Positions 42,461 through 52,623 of a stretch of 64,000 nt of DNA are shown piece after piece. Position 1 is the first letter of the stretch. Each line of letters starts with the position of its first letter. A program made the position numbers and the translations under genes. The notes below the pieces were generated by a model. It saw only the letters and a program-made list of their open reading frames with translations, made no database searches and had not been told where the DNA came from. The stretch is from Pyropia yezoensis (Eukaryota; Rhodophyta; Bangiophyceae; Bangiales; Bangiaceae). Where the stretch lies: the NCBI GenBank assembly GCA_009829735.1, contig CM020618.1, forward strand, positions 26,074,788 through 26,138,787, in the 5' to 3' direction.

Positions 42461-44383
42461 CACCAACGTGAGACTAAAGGTCTGAAATGGTCATTTTAGA
42501 ACGCCACGTGTGCCACGTGCGAGCATCTCATTGGTGCGGCTATCGCGATAGTACCTGGACTATCGGGGGTGCTCTTGACCGCAATGTACTTGAGGTCGAG
42601 ACATGGGCGACATGCCCAAAACACGACAGCTTCGCCTTCAAGCGGTCTCGTCCGCGCTTCGTGGCCCTCAACGCAGAAGCAATGAAGCGACGACCAAAAC
42701 TCTGTCTTTCGACCGAAACTCAACCGGCCAGGCACTGAGAGACGCCCAAATCCGTCCCACAGGCTTCTCCGATGCCCACTTGTATCGCTCCAACAGCACA
42801 GCCATGACTTGGATTATCGGACGGCTCTCACAGAATCAACAATAATCTGAAGGTTATGCACCGAGTGCAGCCTTTTGCGGGCTGCGTATAACTCGCATAT
42901 CTGTTGCCTTCCTGGGACACGTGCACACAACGCCTTGTGGTCGCCAATGGAGGGCTCAACGTTGTCGGCATGACATCGATGCACATGACACCTGCAAAGT
43001 TTCCAGTGTATGGGCCTGGTGGAGTGTCTCTGAGATCGCCAGAGGTCGTGCGGTGTGGGCCACACGATGGAGTGGTGGTGCATTCGAGGTCCATCAAAGG
43101 CGAACTGGTTAAATTGGGAGCTGTTTTTGAGCAGAACTGTACATTTCGAAGACAGTTTGCGGCAGATCCTGAGAGTTATCGGTCGATGGGAGCTTGCCAT
43201 TGCAATTTGGGCGCGTTGAGTTTGATATTTTTGGTGTTTTTTTTTGTGCTTGCGGTGTAGGCGGTGGTGGACCAACCCGTCTAGGCTGTTGAGGTGCTAC
43301 CCGCCGTACCCCTCCGTGCGAGATTTTCGTGGAGCATGCCGCGGCATGCAGCCCCATTGTTGCAAGAAGACTGCAGAGGGACCTACGTTCATCATCTACA
43401 CACGCGCACCCCCTCGCACGAGGTGCCACCGGGGTGCCACCGTGAGAGGCAGACGCGTCGCGGCTGCCATGGTTCGCTTCTCTCTTCACCCCCGACTCCC
43501 CCGCCGCATGCACCGGGCGGCAGCATGGGCTTTGCCGGCGCCCGCCGTTCGGATTCTCATCCACGCGCGTGACTTGGCCCGCGTCACTAGTCTGCGAGTC
43601 GCCAGATCATTTTTTCTAAAAAAGGACACCCGTCGCAGGACCCTCGGCCGCCCCCTCCCCAGCGAGCACCCGCCCACCCAATCACTTGGGCCGCCGAGAT
43701 AGACTTCTCACCACCCGTTCCCCTCCCGTCCTCCCATGCCATCCGATGCCGGCGCGAGTACGTTCCGCGGCGGGCCGGCGTGGAGAGAGGCGCCTCGAGC
43801 GAAAGGTGTCCTCTCCTCCACCCCCTCTTTTCATCCGGCGCACCTCGTCTCTTTGCAGTCATCTGCCTGCAAGGCCACAAAAACATCTTGGGCCAGCGCG
43901 AGTGGTGAGGGGCGTCTGTCCAGTTGCGGCCGCGCCCGCCTGCCCAGCGCGCCCACGAATTTGGGGGCTCGTCGACAGTGTACGGGTCGGCAGCGTTGTT
44001 GCCCCCTTTCCCCCCCCCCCCCCCCCCCCCCGGGTGACTCTTTCTTTGACTCTTTGCGAAGAGGTCGCGCATACAGTACGCAGTGGGGTCACGCGCGCCG
44101 TTGAGGAGCCCGCCGGCCTGTCCACTCGCAGCAAGTCCGAGTCGACACCCTCGTCGATAGCCCACGGCGCCCTGCAGCAACGTCGCAAAAACTCTACCAG
44201 ACTTTTTCTGTGTCGCGGAACCCCCTTGCTGCCGACCTCTCCCCCGCGCACGAGCTCCGTACTTCCTGTGCGCTGGTCTAGTGAGTCTCCACTTCGACCT
44301 CCCCTCCCCATCGTTCAGAACGTCATCTATCCTGTGAGTGCCATCGAGTCTGTACGCGGGTTCACCCCGCGGGACCGACATAT
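42461..44383. other. No supported gene; poly-C tract near 44011-44030
   Basis: Several medium ORFs exist on both strands but none shows a domain or non-random composition I trust. A run of about 20 C lies near 44011-44030. Confidence 0.4.
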
Positions 44384-45955
44384 ATGCTGTCAGACGATGG
44401 GCGGTCGTCGCCAGCGGGAGGAGGACAACCCGCGCGGCAGCAACTACCCGACGACTCGACCACACTCCCGGAGACGGCCTTCGTCGCCCCCGCCCCCGCC
44501 CCCGCGCCCATTTCCTCCCCAACATCCACGACCTCCCCGCTCCCCCCCCCTGGCCATCCGCAAGACCGCGTTCCGGCGCCTGGACCGCCACCTCCTCGGG
44601 GCGGCCCTCCTCCGCCATCCCCACGGTGGAGGGAGCCGCCCCCCCCTCCCGGGCGGAACGGCCCGCCATCGCCACCACCGCTGTATCGCGGCGCGCAGCC
44701 GCCACCGCGGAGCTGGACCTCCCCTCAACCACGGCTGGGAAACTGGACCCCCGTGCCACAACCACCTGGGCACTGGAATCCGCCGCCACAGGCGGCGAGC
44801 TGGACGTCCCCGTCACCCCCAGTCGCGGGCTGGACGCCACCCGCGGTGACGCGGCCGGCGTTGGACGATATCCTGAGCTTCCGTTTGTCCGAGCTGGAGC
44901 ACGAGGCGCGGCGCTATCGACGAGCCGCTCGGGCGCTCGAGGACGGGCTGGGGGACCGGTCGCCGTCGCAGTTCGGCCACCGGGCTCGCCGCTGCGGCTG
45001 TGGCTCGCGCAGCGTAGCAAGAAGTTCCAGCCGGTCGCCGCCGCCGAGGCGGCGCTTGAGCACGAACGACGACACTACGTCGCCTGTGTCGCGCGCAACA
45101 GAGCCGAGGAGGCAGTCGCGGCCGCCTGCAAAGCGGCCGACGCCCACTCCGCCGGCGAGTCCGGAGCGTCCTCAGCGGAGGAGGACGCATTTACCAGCCG
45201 CCGGTCCATCAACCCCTCTGGACCTGAGGGCGGCGGCGGCGCCTCCCCACCAGACGACACCACCCCTCTTGGTAGCGGCGCCAACCCCGACGACGGCAGG
45301 ACCTCTGCGGTCTCATCCTGCCACTACGCTGAGCCCTACCAGCAACCCAGGCCTACCTCTGTCTGGACTACCGCCTGCGCTGAGCCTCGCATCTTTAATC
45401 CCTCAAACCTGCGGCAACTGCAGCAGCAGCTGGTCTGAGCGTTCAAGCCGGGGCGGCGCCGCCCGGATTTCATTGGGCGCTGCTGCCCAGCGTGGCGGGA
45501 CCCCCTCCCTTGCCCCCTCCGCTGGTGCAGCCTTTTTTTGGAGGGCACCCCGCAACCCACCCGGCGGCATGGAATCTCCCACCAAGAGCTACGCAGCCAT
45601 CATTGCGGCTGCTGCCGCAAGGGCCAGCGCCTCATCTGGTGGCGCCACCCCCTCCGCCGCCCCCGCCCCCGCCGTCACCCACGCCGCCACCTCAGCTCGT
45701 GCACGAGCCCCCCCCGGCTCCCCTGCTACGCCAGCAAGCCCGTCACTCGCCCAAGCACCAGTGACTGGCCGAGGTCGTGCTCGTGGTCGCGGATGTGGGC
45801 GCGGAGGCGGCGCGCGCGGCGATACACGCGGTGGTGGGAGCAGCGGCTCACGCAGTGGCGCCCCTTTGGCTGCTGGCACGTCGCAGGACCCGGTGCGACG
45901 AGGTGGAGGACAAAGCCCGCGCGGCGGCCGCCAAGCGAGTCGCCCAAGACGCTAG
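44384..45955 (+). CDS. Hypothetical Pro-rich protein, 523 residues
   Basis: ATG at 44384, stop at 45955. The N-terminal half is Pro/Ser/Thr-rich with repeated PPP and WTSP-type units (WTSPQP, WTPVPQ, WNPPPQ, WTSPSP). A short charged helix ILSFRLSELEHEARRYRRAARALEDGL lies near 44870-44950 and could form a coiled coil. The rest is Arg/Ser/Pro then Ala/Gly/Arg-rich. It precedes the Harbinger ORF1 and may be cargo, a leader exon or chance; high GC makes long ORFs likely by chance, so confidence is low. Confidence 0.35.
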   Translation: MLSDDGRSSPAGGGQPARQQLPDDSTTLPETAFVAPAPAPAPISSPTSTTSPLPPPGHPQDRVPAPGPPPPRGGPPPPSPRWREPPPPPGRNGPPSPPPLYRGAQPPPRSWTSPQPRLGNWTPVPQPPGHWNPPPQAASWTSPSPPVAGWTPPAVTRPALDDILSFRLSELEHEARRYRRAARALEDGLGDRSPSQFGHRARRCGCGSRSVARSSSRSPPPRRRLSTNDDTTSPVSRATEPRRQSRPPAKRPTPTPPASPERPQRRRTHLPAAGPSTPLDLRAAAAPPHQTTPPLLVAAPTPTTAGPLRSHPATTLSPTSNPGLPLSGLPPALSLASLIPQTCGNCSSSWSERSSRGGAARISLGAAAQRGGTPSLAPSAGAAFFWRAPRNPPGGMESPTKSYAAIIAAAAARASASSGGATPSAAPAPAVTHAATSARARAPPGSPATPASPSLAQAPVTGRGRARGRGCGRGGGARGDTRGGGSSGSRSGAPLAAGTSQDPVRRGGGQSPRGGRQASRPRR

Positions 45956-46427
45956 CGCTGCGAGGGCGAGGCGGGCTGTCACTGATGATGCCATTGCGCG
46001 CAGTGGGAGAGCTGGCGCAGCCGCGGCGCGGGCTGCTATCATCAAGCAGATCAAAGACACGGAACGGGCCCGAGAGGTCTCTGCGGCGGCAGCGGCGCGA
46101 CGCGCAAGCGCGGTGGCTGGACCTGCTAATTCTCCCCGCTGTGTTGGGGGGTCCCGGCGTGGTGGCGGGGCAGGACGTCCAGCTCCGTCGCCCCCTGTTG
46201 ATGGTGGGGTCGGGCCTGCGGCTCCGTCTCCCCGTGCTGCTGGGCGGGAAGGGACTGCCCGTCCGTCGCCCCCTTCAGCTGGTGGAGCAGGGCGTGTGAG
46301 TGCCTCACCTTCTGCGGCTGGCGAGGCAAGGCATGAAGGTCCGCCACCCTCCGGTGCTGCGCAGACGCCTGACAACGCCTCTGTGCAGGAGGTGATGGCT
46401 GGTGGTGGTGGGCCCGGGATAAGCTAG

Positions 46428-47921
46428 AATGGCAAGAAGGCTGGCAAGGGCAGGGTCTGGACTACCCTTGAGCGCGTCGTGCTTTGTGAGGCGTACAAGC
46501 AGTGCACGCAAGATGCTGGCGTGGGGACGAGCCAGCAGGCGCCCACTCTGTGGTCTAGCATCTGGGTCGCGTTTGTTCGCCGCACGCCACCCAAGCTGAC
46601 ATCGTTTGAAATGCGCGGTTGGTGGAGTAATCGCCCCCCAACGTCGGCCAAGAACGAGTTTCAGCGCAACATTGGTCCTTGCTGCCAGCGCTTTGCGCAT
46701 TTCTACCATGTTGCTAGCACGCGCCTGACGGGGAATATGAACGAGGAGTCTGTGCTGCGCGCGGCGCGGTGTTTGTACACGGCCACGAGTGCCTACTCTG
46801 CCGAGCAGAAGGACGTTGACTACGAGAAGGTGCTGAAGGAGCAGGGCAAGAGTGCGCCGGTGCGCCGTGCGCGCCTCGTGCCAGAGAATTGGCAACCGTG
46901 CTGGCAGGTGTTGCGTGGTTTGTACAAGTGGAGCGGCGCGTCCGCCAGCCCTGAGATGGAACGCCTGTTCATTGACGATGCTGAGGACGAGGACGAGTCG
47001 GACTACGACACTGAGTCTCAGAGTGCACCCGCCGACGGCGGCCAAGACAAAGGCAAAGGAAAAGGCAAGCGCAAGCGGGAGGAGTACGATGGGCTCCAAG
47101 GCCGGCCCTTGGGGCGGCAAGCTGCGAAGCGCGCAGCGCACGTGGAGAAGAAGGAGAATGCATTTGAGGCCTCCCTGAACACATCAAACAAGGCCATGCT
47201 GAGCGTAGCGGACTCCATGGCAAAGGAGGCAGCCCTGGCCGAGGCAGCGTACCGTCTGGAGAGCCGTAAGGTGGCCATCGACGTCTTCTCGCGCCCTGAG
47301 AACAGGGGCACGCCGGAGGGGATTGAGTTCCGCTCGATGATGCTGAAGTTGGCGGTGGACCTGGGGAGGGCGTCGGCGGAGACCGTCCTCGCCGAGCGCG
47401 CTGAGAGTCAGGGAGCTGGTGTCGTCGCGCCGTCGTCAGACAGCACGCCGGCGCGTACCGGCACGGGGAGTGCAACCGCGGCTGGCAGTTCTGGCCCCAG
47501 ACGGGGCGAGCGGCCACCTTCACGGGGGACGCGCTCAATGGCCACTAACGTGGCCAAAGCCCAGGACGCCATCGACGCCCTGGATGTGGACCTGCCTGTG
47601 ACAACCCCTCGCACTGCTGCAGCGAGAGCTGCTTCTGGAACCGCCCCTGTACCTGCAGCGAATGCTGGAGGACGTGCTGAGGGCGCACGCATTGGGAGTG
47701 GGCGGTCGGTAGAGGGTGATGTAGCTGAGGACGACGAGGTGGACTTCGACGTCGTCATTTTCGACGCTTCAGACGTCGATGGTGAGGACAGTGTTGAGCG
47801 CGCTGCGATCGTCCTGAGTGGCCACCCTGATGATGATGAGGGCGACGACGGCGACGACGACGATGACGAAGAGGAAGGGGACGGGGATGGGGTCGCGGAC
47901 GTGGACGGGGAGGAGTCGTAG
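46428..47921 (+). CDS. Harbinger ORF1: Myb/SANT-like DNA-binding protein with NAM-associated C-terminal region
   Basis: The frame runs from just after a TAG at 46425-46427 to the stop at 47921. The N-terminus GKGRVWTTLERVVLCEAY...W..V (about 46440-46620) fits a trihelix/Myb-like domain; the middle has an acidic DEDESDYD stretch, a Lys-rich KGKGKRKREE segment and RPLGRQAAK, matching the RPxGxKxAK hallmark of plant Harbinger partner proteins; then a long helical region and a very acidic tail. Known role: binds the element ends and brings the transposase into the nucleus. No ATG precedes the Myb-like region in this frame, so an upstream exon spliced near 46427, or loss of the start, is likely. 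Confidence 0.75.
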   Translation, partial: NGKKAGKGRVWTTLERVVLCEAYKQCTQDAGVGTSQQAPTLWSSIWVAFVRRTPPKLTSFEMRGWWSNRPPTSAKNEFQRNIGPCCQRFAHFYHVASTRLTGNMNEESVLRAARCLYTATSAYSAEQKDVDYEKVLKEQGKSAPVRRARLVPENWQPCWQVLRGLYKWSGASASPEMERLFIDDAEDEDESDYDTESQSAPADGGQDKGKGKGKRKREEYDGLQGRPLGRQAAKRAAHVEKKENAFEASLNTSNKAMLSVADSMAKEAALAEAAYRLESRKVAIDVFSRPENRGTPEGIEFRSMMLKLAVDLGRASAETVLAERAESQGAGVVAPSSDSTPARTGTGSATAAGSSGPRRGERPPSRGTRSMATNVAKAQDAIDALDVDLPVTTPRTAAARAASGTAPVPAANAGGRAEGARIGSGRSVEGDVAEDDEVDFDVVIFDASDVDGEDSVERAAIVLSGHPDDDEGDDGDDDDDEEEGDGDGVADVDGEES

Positions 47922-48235
47922 CGCGCTATTGCACGGTCTGAGCTGGCGGCCTCGTTTGCGTACGTGCTGTAGTAGCAGTAGATGTAGTGGTAGTAGTAGT
48001 TGCTTAAGTGGTTGCCTAAGCTGCGTCGTAGTGTAGGGTAGGCGTACGTCATGCTTTTTTTTTTCCCGGGCTTCATCGCCGGGTTTTTTTTTTCCCACTG
48101 GAACAACGTGTCTGTGCACTCCGATGATGCAGCCATCGGCACTCACAAACACCCATCCAAACCGCCAAGTCGTTGTCCTCCACTCTCCCTGTCGTTGTGA
48201 TCGCCTCCATCCCATCACAGCCTCCCCGGCGCCGC

Positions 48236-48945
48236 GCAGGCTAACGCCACCACAAGAGCGGCGACCAGGTCCTTGTTGCCCCCCCCCTGCGCCGCACAGA
48301 CAATCTTCACCGCAATCGCGGGGGCCAGGTCCTTGTCCTCCCCCCCCACCAGCTCCGCGCAGAAAAATCGTCACGGAAAAAGCGGGGTGCAGGTGCTTGC
48401 CCCCCCCCCCTTCAGCACGGGGCAGGAAAACGCCCAGGCAAAAGCGGCGTCCAGGTCCTTGTCCCCCCACCCAGCCCAGCGCAGACAAACGGCGCGGCAA
48501 AACCGGCGGCCAGGTCCTTGTCCCCCCCCCCCAGCACGGCGCGGGAAAGCGCCGCGGAAAAAGCGGCGGGCACGCCTTTGCCCCCCCCCCCCATCCCGGC
48601 GCAGAAAACCGCCCAGGCAAAAGCGGCGGCCAGGTCCTTGTCCCCTCCTCCCAAGCACGGGGCAGGAAAACACAAAGGCAAAAGCGGCGGCCACGCCGTT
48701 GCCCCCCCCCCCAAGCACTGCGCAGAAAGACGCCACCACAAGAGCGGCGACCAGGTCCTTGTTCCCCCGCCCCTGCGCCGCACAGACAAACGTCACCGCA
48801 ATCGCGGCGGCCAGGTCCTGGTCCCCCGCCCCCCAGCGCCGCTCAGGCAAGCGCCACGGAAAAAGCGGGGTCCAGGTCCTTGTCTTCCTCCCTTGCCGGC
48901 GCCGCACCGACAAACGCCACCGCAATCGCGGCGGCCACGTCCTTC
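48236..48945. repeat. 60-61-bp minisatellite between the convergent Harbinger genes
   Basis: Units with the core AAAGCGGCGGCCAGGTCCTTG recur about every 60-61 bp; the AGGTCC core or its variant lies near 48267, 48327, 48391, 48453, 48512, 48571, 48632, 48692, 48753, 48813, 48874 and 48936. Each unit includes a C7-C10 run. The long + ORF through it (Pro-rich) is a product of the repeat. Confidence 0.88.
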
Positions 48946-49060
48946 TCCCCCCCCCCCCCCCCCCCCCCCCCCCCACCCCCGCCCCCCCCACCGCGCCCGC
49001 CCCCCCCCAGCCCCCCGCCCCCCCCCCCCCCCCACACCTCCAACGCCGCGGCAAACCCGG
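48946..49060. repeat. C-rich low-complexity tract
   Basis: Over 100 bp of almost pure C with few interruptions, at the end of the minisatellite. Prone to replication and sequencing error. Confidence 0.9.
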
Positions 49061-49326
49061 CGGCCAGGACGTTGTCCCCCCCCCACGTAGCGCCACCGAC
49101 AGGTCCTTGTCCCCCTCTCCGGTGGTTCGAACCAGAACCGCGGCTGCCACCACAGCCGCGCTGTCGTCACCGCCGCGCCTCGCCAACAGGCGCCGCCGCA
49201 AAAACCGACACCACGTCTTCCCCCCCCGCACCGACGTGGGCTCAAGGAGTCCTCAAATTTTGTTGCGCTGCAGTGATGGAAGTGAATAGGAGGAACACGC
49301 AAACAAAACAAGGGCGTAGGGTTTAT

Positions 49327-51102
49327 CTACTGATAGGGATCGAGGAAGCGGTCGCTGTGCTGCCAGACGTGCTCGGTGAGGCAGCCCTTCAGCGCCGCAT
49401 GCACGTCCCTGTCCGTTGCGTTGGACCAGGACATGAGCACCTGGAACAACAACCCCTCCGCCGGATCGCCGGCCGGGGTGTGCGCTGGACCCGGTCCGGC
49501 TCCGACCCCGAGTGCCCCAGCACCGCCGACCCCGCCCCCTCCCCCTCCATCAGCTGCCCCTCCACCTCCAGGGGCACCCCCGGCGCTGCTACCCATTCCC
49601 CCCCCACCTCCAGGTGCACCCCCACCACCTTCACCGCTGCCACCCCCTCTCCCACCACCTCCAGTTGCAACCCCACCTCCACCACCCCCTCCCACTTCAT
49701 CCGCTCCCCCTGCCACGCCACCCACTCCCTCTTCCACTCCACCCGGTTCTTCCCCAACTCCACCCGGCGCACCTGCAATTACAGCTGCACCTCTATCGCC
49801 ACCGTCTGCACGTCCTCCACCGCGTTGAGACTGTGGGGCGGCTCCGTCATGTCGGCCACCTCCAGAGCCGCTTCCACCGCCGTCTGCTCCATCAGCGCTT
49901 CCGCCGCCATCTCCTTCATCGCCGCTCTCCGTGCCCTCACCTTCCCCCACATCTGGTCCTCCCTGTCCATACCCTGGGCGAGAGCTCGACACGTACCTAT
50001 CACGGCGCTGCTCAGTAACCATGTTGTGCAAAATGGCAATCGCCTTGGCGGTACAGGTTAGGTTAGACACAGAGTGGGCACGGGCAGGGTACAGAGCGGC
50101 ATTAAAGCGGCGCGTCAGTACAGCGTAGAGACGCTCAACGTCCTTCCGTAACGCCTCTTGCAGGCGGTTAAAAGCACGCTCTTTGTCAGTGGAGGGCTCT
50201 GCATGCGGCGACATGAGGAAAGCACAGCGCGGGAATATCCCGTGCACGAGGATATAAGGCATGCGAAAGCGGGTCCCATTCACAGAAAAAGACAGCCCAG
50301 ACGGGGGCCAACGCCCCTGGGTCACCTTGGTCATGAGCGGGCTGTGCGCAAGCACATTGAGATCATTATTGCTGCCAGCTGCCCCGGCGTAGATGTGCCA
50401 GATCCACATGTCTTCATCACAGACGGTCTCCAGCACGACCGTGCGCTTCCCGTGCCGGTCCTGGTACATGCCGGCGTGTGCAGTGGGGCATGTGCTCCAC
50501 TCCCAGTGGGAGCAGTCCAGACTGCCAATACATCCTGGCAGGCCCCTCTCAGCGTCGCGACGCATGATGCGCCTCAGGTCCTCCAAGGTCGTCGCCCGCA
50601 AGTACTCGTCCTGGTATGTGCGCAGAATAAAGGCCACCAGCCGATTGGTTGCCAAGGAGATCGTCGTCTTGCTCAACGCGACATACTCGTCGCCGCGGTC
50701 CATGCACTCCCCATATGCAAGAACACGAAAGGCGCCAATAAGCTTTTGCAGGGGGTGGGCTTGTGGCCCGCCGGTGGCGTTTGGTCGCTGCTGCCACCAG
50801 GGCTCAGTCTTGATGGCGTTGTAGATACGGGAGAAGACAATACGCGGCACACGGAAGCGCCGCTCGAAGTCCTTCTCATCGTACACGGGCTCCTGCCCGT
50901 CCAATCCAAAGTAATGCTCGCGTATGCGCCGCACCGCATCAGAAAAGTCGCGACGTTTGTTGCCGCGCCGGCCGGGGATGGAGCCCCGGCGCCTGCGATA
51001 AATGCGCGACCTCAAGACGCGCAGATGTAGCAAGCGCAGTGTGGTCATGTGTCGGTGGGTGGCGAGGGCGACGATAGCGTCCTCGTCATCGTCTGAGTCC
51101 AT
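49327..51102 (-). CDS. PIF/Harbinger transposase (plant-type), 591 residues
   Basis: Start at ATG 51100-51102 (the open frame reaches 51252 but that part lacks transposase features). Seen in order: acidic MDSDDDED start; RGSIPGRRGNKRRD; DFERRFRVPRIVFSRIYNAI; ALGAFRVLAYG-type helix; GSLDCSHWEW with the first catalytic Asp (50515-50517); AGSNNDLNVL; PYILVHGIFPRCAF; and KDVERLYAVLTRRF with the catalytic Glu. In the family the PYILV..G position is normally LxDGIYP, so the second catalytic Asp is His here (50242-50244). The last 180 or so residues are Gly/Ala-rich low complexity, not a family feature. Cut-and-paste transposase by homology, probably inactive. Confidence 0.85.
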   Translation of the reverse strand: MDSDDDEDAIVALATHRHMTTLRLLHLRVLRSRIYRRRRGSIPGRRGNKRRDFSDAVRRIREHYFGLDGQEPVYDEKDFERRFRVPRIVFSRIYNAIKTEPWWQQRPNATGGPQAHPLQKLIGAFRVLAYGECMDRGDEYVALSKTTISLATNRLVAFILRTYQDEYLRATTLEDLRRIMRRDAERGLPGCIGSLDCSHWEWSTCPTAHAGMYQDRHGKRTVVLETVCDEDMWIWHIYAGAAGSNNDLNVLAHSPLMTKVTQGRWPPSGLSFSVNGTRFRMPYILVHGIFPRCAFLMSPHAEPSTDKERAFNRLQEALRKDVERLYAVLTRRFNAALYPARAHSVSNLTCTAKAIAILHNMVTEQRRDRYVSSSRPGYGQGGPDVGEGEGTESGDEGDGGGSADGADGGGSGSGGGRHDGAAPQSQRGGGRADGGDRGAAVIAGAPGGVGEEPGGVEEGVGGVAGGADEVGGGGGGGVATGGGGRGGGSGEGGGGAPGGGGGMGSSAGGAPGGGGAADGGGGGGVGGAGALGVGAGPGPAHTPAGDPAEGLLFQVLMSWSNATDRDVHAALKGCLTEHVWQHSDRFLDPYQ

Positions 51103-52623
51103 GGGCGCTCCCTGCCTAAGAGGTCTAGGAAAAAATACAGTCAACACACAAACAATCAAAACGCAACACAGACCGGAAAGACATCGGAAAAAAGATGGGC
51201 ACGACGCTAAAAGAGGCACAGACGTGTCAGTACCCAGCGCGCAAGGACACACTGCTGCACAGCCGCCTCATCAACCAGGAAGAATAAAAGCGCACTCGCA
51301 CGGCCCACGCGCGGCAGAGGGAGGCGGTGCACGTACAGGCGTGGCGCGACGGAAGAGGAGGGAAGGACAGCGCTGGACGCCACCACGGCGACGACCCCTG
51401 GCCAGGGGTCCCCGTCAGAGTGGTAGGTCGCGGTGGCGCAGGCTGTGTTGCCTGACCGGTCGGGCCCACGGGGCGTGTGGCGAGGGGGGGACAGCCGTGC
51501 TCGGCCATCGGAGGGGGCGGGGGGCTGCGCGAGGGGCACACGCCCCAGAACGGCTCCAGGTGGGGGGTGTGGCGGGGGGGGGACCGCCGCGCGCGGCCCT
51601 GGGAGGCGGGCGGGGGGCTGCTGGTGGGGCACACGCCCCATAACGGCTCCAGGTGGGGGGTGAGGCGGGTAGGGAACCTCCGTGCGAGGCACTGCGAGTG
51701 GGGCGGGGGGCGGTCGGACGGGGGGGTGCCCCAGAACGCAGCAGGGCCGCCGGGTGCGGCCGTTGAGTGTCGGGGTCGCGCGGCCAATAGCAGGAGAGTA
51801 CATGCACCTTGGAATTTTGCGGGGAACGCCTGTGGGCCGTACAATCTTTGCTGGTGGGGAAGGTCAACCTGAAGGGTTGCACGGACTGGGGAATGGGGGG
51901 GGTCTGGCGCCACCGGGCGGGAACTACGGAGTGCGTGCCTCGGTGTTCTTGTGGATGCCACACGAGACCAGCAATGAGGCTACCGAGGCAGAAGAACGTT
52001 GCAGCGTCGTCAGGCAAGGGAGCACCACTGAGTGCCGTTGTTAAACAGATTCTCACGTGTGGCTGGCACAGCGCTGGCGCTTGAAGGAGGTGCCTGGCGA
52101 AGTCGCCATGTGACAGTACATTGCGAGTGCAACGACGCGTGCCTCCGAGCGCGTCCTCGCCCGAAGGCGCTGGGATCCGGGGTGTCCAGAAACGCCACCT
52201 TGGGCGCATATTTCTTGCCACACGGTTGCTTCGAATTTATCTTAGTCGAAACAAACATGCGACTTTGTGCAGAGAGTACAGTGCGACCCCTCACTTGGCC
52301 GCCCCGCAGTTCTGCCGATCGGCACAACTGAGGGGGGGGGTACGCATTGAGTGGCCCTCCATGGAGCAGAGAATGCGACATATACTTCCTCTCCTCAGAA
52401 GCGATATTGGAAAACTTGTCGTGTCACTTGTTCTGGGAGTAATGGTTCATGGCGACATTATTTTGTGGTATTTTGTGGATGACCACCAGTCGCCGTCGCT
52501 CGCCGTCACTCGCCCGCCCCCGACGGAGCACGCTACTGTCCACTGATCGCCCATCCTCACGCCTATGAATCGCACCTCATCCCTCCCCGCACCCCTGCCG
52601 CTCTCCAACCGTCTTTGATTGCT
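51103..52623. other. Upstream region of the transposase and of the pogo-like gene
   Basis: Holds a G-rich tandem repeat (51476-51755, listed separately) and an imperfect 24-nt palindrome at 52307-52330 with one mismatched pair. No gene is supported. Promoters for the two divergent transposase genes must lie here. Confidence 0.45.
51476..51755. repeat. G-rich tandem repeat, about 93-bp unit, nearly three copies
   Basis: Each unit has a GGCGGGGGGCTGC-like block, then GGGGCACACGCCCCA, then ACGGCTCCAGGTGGGG. Units start near 51476, 51569 and 51662; the third is diverged. Confidence 0.75.

Larger units (their letters stand above)
44384..51102. mobile_element. PIF/Harbinger DNA transposon (core; ends not determined)
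   Basis: Defined by a Myb/SANT-like partner protein (46428-47921, +) and a plant-type PIF/Harbinger transposase (49327-51102, -) in convergent orientation, the usual two-gene content of this superfamily. I did not find terminal inverted repeats or a 3-bp duplication, so true ends may lie outside these coordinates. Confidence 0.7.

Noticed and set aside
43587..45020. Minus-strand ORF of 477 codons
   Set aside because: Low-complexity Arg/Ala/Pro composition in very GC-rich DNA, no domain, overlaps a slightly better + frame.
48124..50061. Plus-strand ORF of 645 codons, Pro-rich
   Set aside because: First half is the minisatellite, second half is antisense to the transposase Gly-rich tail.
52307..52330. 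24-nt near-palindrome as a transposon end
   Set aside because: One strong local palindrome, but no partner copy found flanking the pogo-like gene or the Harbinger element.
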